Shown: positions 60,309 to 64,000 of the stretch, in pieces | Numbering within the stretch: the stretch's first letter is position 1 | How the letters are laid out: each line of letters opens with the position of its first letter | From: an uncultured Paracoccaceae bacterium | GTDB lineage: Bacteria; Pseudomonadota; Alphaproteobacteria; Rhodobacterales; Rhodobacteraceae | Reading direction: 5' to 3' | DNA length: 64,000 nucleotides | Assembly: GCA_943787785.1 (NCBI GenBank) | Contig: CALSNT010000009.1 | Span: 62,001-126,000, forward strand | Made by a program: the position numbers and the translations under genes | Notes under the pieces: model-generated | What the model was told of the DNA's origin: nothing | The model's database searches: none | What the model saw: only the letters and a program-made list of their open reading frames with translations

Positions 60309-62120
60309 ATGACCGACACTTCGGAGGCGGACTCGCCGCGCGCTAGCGGTTGGACGACGGTGCGCCGGGTTGGCCCGTATCTTTGGCCGGATGATCACCC
60401 GTGGGTGAAGCGTCGGGTTGTGATCGCACTGGCGGTTCTGGTGGTGGGGCGGCTGATCTCGGTCATAACGCCGTTTTACTACAAGGCGGCGGTTGATGCG
60501 CTGGCCGGGGATGGCGTTTCGGCGGCATGGATGCTGGGGATGGGCGCGATCGGTCTGACGGTTGCCTATGGGGTTACGCGGCTGATGGCCGTGGGCTTCC
60601 AGCAGCTGCGCGATGTGCTGTTCGCCCCTGTTGGCCAGCGGGCGCTCAGGCAGCTCGCGCTGGAGACCTTCACACACATTCATCGCCTGTCCATGCGCTA
60701 TCACATTTCCCGCAAAACGGGGGGCTTGTCCCGGATCATCGAGCGGGGCGTCAAGGGTGTCGAGTTTCTGCTGCGTTTCCTGTTGTTCTCGATCGGGCCG
60801 CTCGTTCTGGAGCTGTTGATGATCGGGGTAATCCTCGCCCTGGTTTTCGACATCTGGTACCTTGTCGTTGTCGCCGTCACCATCGGGCTTTATATCTGGT
60901 TCACCTTTGCGGTGACCGAATGGCGGGTGAAAATCCGCAAGGAGATGAACGACCAGGACACCGACGCCAACCAGAAGGCGATCGACAGTCTGCTGAACTT
61001 TGAAACGGTTAAGTACTTCGGTGCCGAGACGCGTGAGGCCGAGCGCTACGACAGCTCGATGGAGCGCTATGTCGCGGCGGCGCTGAAGACGTCGTATTCC
61101 CTAGCCTTCCTGAATTTCGGTCAGTCGTTGCTGATCACCGCCGGGTTGGTCATCGTCATGGTCATGGCAGCTATGGGCGTGCAGAACGGGGTGCTGACCG
61201 TGGGCGATTTTGTGATGGTGAACGCCTACATGATCCAGATCACCATGCCGCTGAACTTCCTTGGCACGGTGTACCGTGAAATCCGGCAGGCGCTGGTCGA
61301 TATGGGCGACATGTTCGGTCTTTTGGGCCAGCCTGCCGAGGTTGTGGATGCGCCCGATGCTAAGCCGCTCGACGTGACGGGTGGCGAGGTCGCGTTGGAC
61401 GATGTGCTGTTCGGCTATGACGCCGCGCGGCCAATCCTCAAGGGCGTCAGCATCACAGCGAAACCGGGTGAGACCGTGGCGATTGTCGGCCCGTCGGGCA
61501 GCGGCAAATCCACCATCGGACGTCTGTTATTCCGGTTTTATGACGTCAGCGGCGGGGCGCTTCGCATTGACGGGCAGGATGTGCGGGAGGTGACGCAGGA
61601 CAGCCTGCACGCGCAGATCGGTATCGTGCCCCAGGACACAGTGCTGTTCAACGATACGATCTATTACAACATCGCCTATGGACGGCCCGAAGCCAGCCGA
61701 GCCGAGGTTGAAGAGGCCGCTAGGGCCGCGAAAATCCATGATTTTGTGACCAGCCTGCCTGATGGGTACAAGACCACCGTGGGCGAGCGTGGCTTGAAGC
61801 TATCGGGGGGCGAGAAGCAGCGCGTCGGAATCGCGCGGACGATCCTTAAGAACCCGCCGATCCTGCTGCTGGATGAAGCGACGAGCGCGCTGGACAGCGA
61901 GACCGAGAAGGACATTCAGGACAGCCTGAAAGAGATGGGGCAAGGGCGTACGGTGTTGACGATTGCACACCGTCTGTCCACGGTTGCACATGCAGACCTG
62001 ATCGTGGTGCTGGAAAACGGCGTGATCGCTGAACAGGGAACGCACGATGATCTGTTAGCGAAATCAGGGCGTTACGCGAGTCTCTGGCAACGCCAGCAAT
62101 CCGAAGAAGACGCCGCCTGA
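60309..62120 (+). CDS. Atm1/HMT1-type ABC exporter
   Basis: This 603-residue half-transporter has six helices followed by an ATPase domain with Walker A GPSGSGKST (about 395-403), signature LSGGEKQR, Walker B ILLLDEATSALD and the switch IAHRLST. The membrane part (DHPWVKRRVVIALAVLVVGR, THIHRLSMRYHISRKTGGLS) matches the bacterial Atm1-like group that exports glutathione-linked or metal-thiol compounds and supports Fe-S and metal homeostasis. It is probably a homodimer. Confidence 0.93.
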   Translation: MTDTSEADSPRASGWTTVRRVGPYLWPDDHPWVKRRVVIALAVLVVGRLISVITPFYYKAAVDALAGDGVSAAWMLGMGAIGLTVAYGVTRLMAVGFQQLRDVLFAPVGQRALRQLALETFTHIHRLSMRYHISRKTGGLSRIIERGVKGVEFLLRFLLFSIGPLVLELLMIGVILALVFDIWYLVVVAVTIGLYIWFTFAVTEWRVKIRKEMNDQDTDANQKAIDSLLNFETVKYFGAETREAERYDSSMERYVAAALKTSYSLAFLNFGQSLLITAGLVIVMVMAAMGVQNGVLTVGDFVMVNAYMIQITMPLNFLGTVYREIRQALVDMGDMFGLLGQPAEVVDAPDAKPLDVTGGEVALDDVLFGYDAARPILKGVSITAKPGETVAIVGPSGSGKSTIGRLLFRFYDVSGGALRIDGQDVREVTQDSLHAQIGIVPQDTVLFNDTIYYNIAYGRPEASRAEVEEAARAAKIHDFVTSLPDGYKTTVGERGLKLSGGEKQRVGIARTILKNPPILLLDEATSALDSETEKDIQDSLKEMGQGRTVLTIAHRLSTVAHADLIVVLENGVIAEQGTHDDLLAKSGRYASLWQRQQSEEDAA

Positions 62121-62250
62121 GGATGTGAAAGGCGCGGTTCAGGTCAGCAAATCTCTGCTATCTTCACACTTTGGTGACGGGGGGGCACTTGCCTGCTGCC
62201 GTTGTCCGCGGGCAGGCTGATATCAGACATTTACAAAATCGGAGGGACCC

Positions 62251-63075
62251 ATGCGGCACGTACTTTTGACGGTGGCGATACTGGCGCTTGCAACGCCTGT
62301 TCATGCGCAGGACGCGACGCGTAAGCTGACCAACGTGGCGGGCGACGTATATCTGTTTCAGAACAATTTCCACAACTCGTTGGTGGTGGCGACCAGCGCC
62401 GGGACAGTGCGGGTCGATCCGATCAATGCCGAGGCGTCACAATGGCTGGCCGACAATCTGGGGACCATCGACGCGCCGCCTGTCAGCCACCTGATTTACT
62501 CCCACAGCCATCTGGATCACGCCTCGGGCGGGGCGGTACATGAGGGCGCCACTGTGATCACCCATGAGAACGCGCCGGACCAGATCGATGGTGTCGCACC
62601 GGAGGTTCGCGTTGGAGCAAACCATACACTGGAGGTCGGCGGCAAAACGTTCGAGTTGACTGCACTCGGGCCGGGCCACGGTGAGGATATGCTCGCCGTG
62701 ATCGTGCGCCCGGAAAACGTTGCCTTCATCGTCGACGTTGCTGCGCCCAGGCGGCTGCCATTCCGCGATCTGGGGGGCGCGAATATGGATGACTGGATTG
62801 GTCAGATCGAAACCGCGCAGGGCTTGGACTTCGAGATTTTCGCGCCCGGTCACGGGGCGGTTGGCACGCCGGCTGATCTGGATGACGCCGGGACCTATAT
62901 GGGCGACCTTCGCGCCGGTGTGCTGGAAGGGTTGCAGGCGGGCAAATCGGTGGATGCGATCAAGGCCGATCTGACGCTGGATGCCTATGCCGACTGGCAG
63001 CAGTATGCCGACTGGCGCGCGCTGAATATCGAGGGCATGGCGCGCTATCTGCAGGACACTGGCCAGGTGAATTGA
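62251..63075 (+). CDS. Secreted MBL-fold metallo-hydrolase
   Basis: The 274-residue protein has a signal peptide (MRHVLLTVAILALATPVHAQ). A metallo-beta-lactamase fold carries HSHLDHASGG (HxHxDH), GPGHGEDM and FAPGHG as the metal-binding histidines. It is periplasmic. The substrate is unknown; it resembles quinoprotein-associated MBL proteins more than true beta-lactamases. The ribosome-binding site GGAGGG precedes the start. Confidence 0.9.
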   Translation: MRHVLLTVAILALATPVHAQDATRKLTNVAGDVYLFQNNFHNSLVVATSAGTVRVDPINAEASQWLADNLGTIDAPPVSHLIYSHSHLDHASGGAVHEGATVITHENAPDQIDGVAPEVRVGANHTLEVGGKTFELTALGPGHGEDMLAVIVRPENVAFIVDVAAPRRLPFRDLGGANMDDWIGQIETAQGLDFEIFAPGHGAVGTPADLDDAGTYMGDLRAGVLEGLQAGKSVDAIKADLTLDAYADWQQYADWRALNIEGMARYLQDTGQVN

Positions 63076-63168
63076 CAGGAGCATGATTGCACCGGGCGCG
63101 CGAACGCCGTAGCCATCGGGGCGGTTGTCTGATCAGGCAATCGCCCCGTTCCATTCAAGGTGTCCGTC

Positions 63169-64000
63169 ATGGCAAACTCGATGTTTCGCACCGCGCTGGT
63201 GCTTGGCCTTTTGTCCGCGGTCGGCCCGTTTTCCATCGACATGTATTTGCCTGCGCTGCCGCTGATCGAGACGGATCTGGAGACATCTGTGGCGGGCGCG
63301 CAGGCGACATTGACGGCATTTTTCATCGCTTTCGGGCTGTCTCAGCTGGTCTACGGACCTTGGGCAGATCCGGCCGGTCGCCGGGTGCCCTTGTTCTTTG
63401 GCATCGGCCTGTTTTTGATAGCTTCGGTGGCATGTGCGCTGGCTCCGACGATCGGCTGGCTGACATTTGCGCGGTTTGTGCAAGGGCTGGGGGCGGCAGT
63501 GGTGATGGTAGTGCCGCGCGCGGTGATCCGCGATTTGCACACCGGCACGCAGGCGACCCGGCTGATGGCAATGATCATGCTGGTGATCAGCGTCTCACCC
63601 ATGCTCGCACCATTGGCGGGCAGTGGGCTGATGCTGCTGGGTGGGTGGCGCGTTATATTCTGGGTGCTTGTTCTGGCCGCCGGAGCCAGCCTGTTAATGA
63701 CCGCGACGCTGTTGCCCGAGACATTACGCGCGGAAGATCGGGTTCGGGTAAATGTTGCTTCGCTCAGGCGCGGCGCCGGTGTGCTATTCCGCGATCCGGT
63801 CTTCATGGGGCTGACCTTCATTGGCGGATTTGGAATGGCGAGTTTCTTCGTCTTCATCGCCAGTGCCGCGTTCGTTTACACCGGCCAGTTTGGCCTCTCG
63901 CCAACGGGGTTCAGCCTGGCCTTTGCGATCAACGCGGTCGGCTTTTTCTCGGCCTCGCAGATGGCCGCGCCATTGGGAGAACGCTTTGGCATGGTCCGGG
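63169..64000 (+). CDS. Bcr/CflA family multidrug efflux MFS transporter (partial, runs off the window)
   Basis: From ATG 63169 an open frame of 277 codons continues past the window edge. It starts MANSMFRTALVLGLLSAVGP and has FSIDMYLPALPLIE, GLSQLVYGPWADPAGRR (the MFS loop motif) and FARFVQGLGAAVVMVVPRAV, typical of Bcr/CflA drug-proton antiporters. About eight of the expected twelve helices are visible. Confidence 0.92.
   Translation, partial: MANSMFRTALVLGLLSAVGPFSIDMYLPALPLIETDLETSVAGAQATLTAFFIAFGLSQLVYGPWADPAGRRVPLFFGIGLFLIASVACALAPTIGWLTFARFVQGLGAAVVMVVPRAVIRDLHTGTQATRLMAMIMLVISVSPMLAPLAGSGLMLLGGWRVIFWVLVLAAGASLLMTATLLPETLRAEDRVRVNVASLRRGAGVLFRDPVFMGLTFIGGFGMASFFVFIASAAFVYTGQFGLSPTGFSLAFAINAVGFFSASQMAAPLGERFGMVR

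Noticed and set aside
1-64000. CRISPR array, prophage, tRNA or rRNA genes
   Set aside because: No regularly spaced repeats, phage structural genes, tRNA cloverleaf with consensus T-loop, or rRNA segments were recognised by eye; a tRNAscan run would be a firmer check.

Overview
The window is a stretch of chromosome from an alphaproteobacterium, almost certainly a marine Rhodobacteraceae (Roseobacter-group) member. Lineage pointers read directly from the sequence are: a circularly permuted two-piece tmRNA gene whose tag reads ANDNKAPMALAA; an F1-ATPase zeta-subunit (DUF1476) gene; an RNase E with a long acidic insertion in its S1 domain; perfect CtrA boxes (TTAA-N7-TTAA); a sarcosine oxidase cluster; ccmI-ruvX-DUF1289 and fumC-DUF4169-RHH operons; and a dmdA-acuI-BCCT cluster for dimethylsulfoniopropionate (DMSP) use. 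No tRNA, rRNA, CRISPR array or prophage was seen.

Layout. 1-977: end of an IS256-type insertion sequence that has cut off the front of a glycosyltransferase gene. 931-4049 (minus): TRAP dicarboxylate-type transporter dctMQP, with an apparent frameshift in the dctP signal peptide. 4296-6497: zeta-subunit gene and purC-purS-purQ. 6546-9688: a DctB/DctD-like two-component pair whose regulator lacks the sigma-54 contact motif. 10130-12790: rne, broken by a tight cluster of five single-base indels. 12798-16691: tusA, ccdA, a membrane alpha/beta hydrolase coupled to a cytochrome P450. 16692-17717: two paralogous small genes, each with a CtrA box about 130 bp upstream. 17739-19530 (minus): fumC operon. 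19630-23844: TPR gene with an in-frame stop, sspB, chrA-chrB. 24025-26112: large unknown membrane protein with an AIM24-like end. 26150-26528: ssrA. 26606-27655: orphan PotD-like binding protein. 27858-33709: DUF2182-DUF1326-DinB-dmdA-acuI-BCCT. 33828-44679: class V aminotransferase, lytic transglycosylase, photolyase, cfa, xylulokinase, phosphotransferase, TAXI remnant, sulfatase, dusA. 44934-46863 (minus): ccmI-ruvX-DUF1289. 47165-54852: soxBDAG sarcosine oxidase operon, interrupted by foreign-looking genes and a diverged partial copy of soxD. 54884-64000: secreted protein, sodB, metallophosphoesterase, rarD, LOG protein, LysM protein, Atm1-type ABC exporter, MBL hydrolase, and the start of a Bcr/CflA transporter.

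Functional picture. Much of the window deals with methylated and osmolyte-type marine carbon (DMSP demethylation and acryloyl-CoA reduction, a BCCT importer, sarcosine oxidation, TRAP uptake), plus stress defence (SOD, photolyase, cyclopropane fatty acids, chromate efflux) and housekeeping (purines, RNase E, tmRNA, cytochrome c assembly).

The most unusual items are the CtrA-box paralogue pair, the insertion inside the sox operon, the GAFTGA-less DctD, and the AIM24-like membrane protein. Several essential or normally intact genes carry indels or a stop (rne, dctP, the TPR gene). Sequencing or assembly error should be excluded before any biological reading of these.
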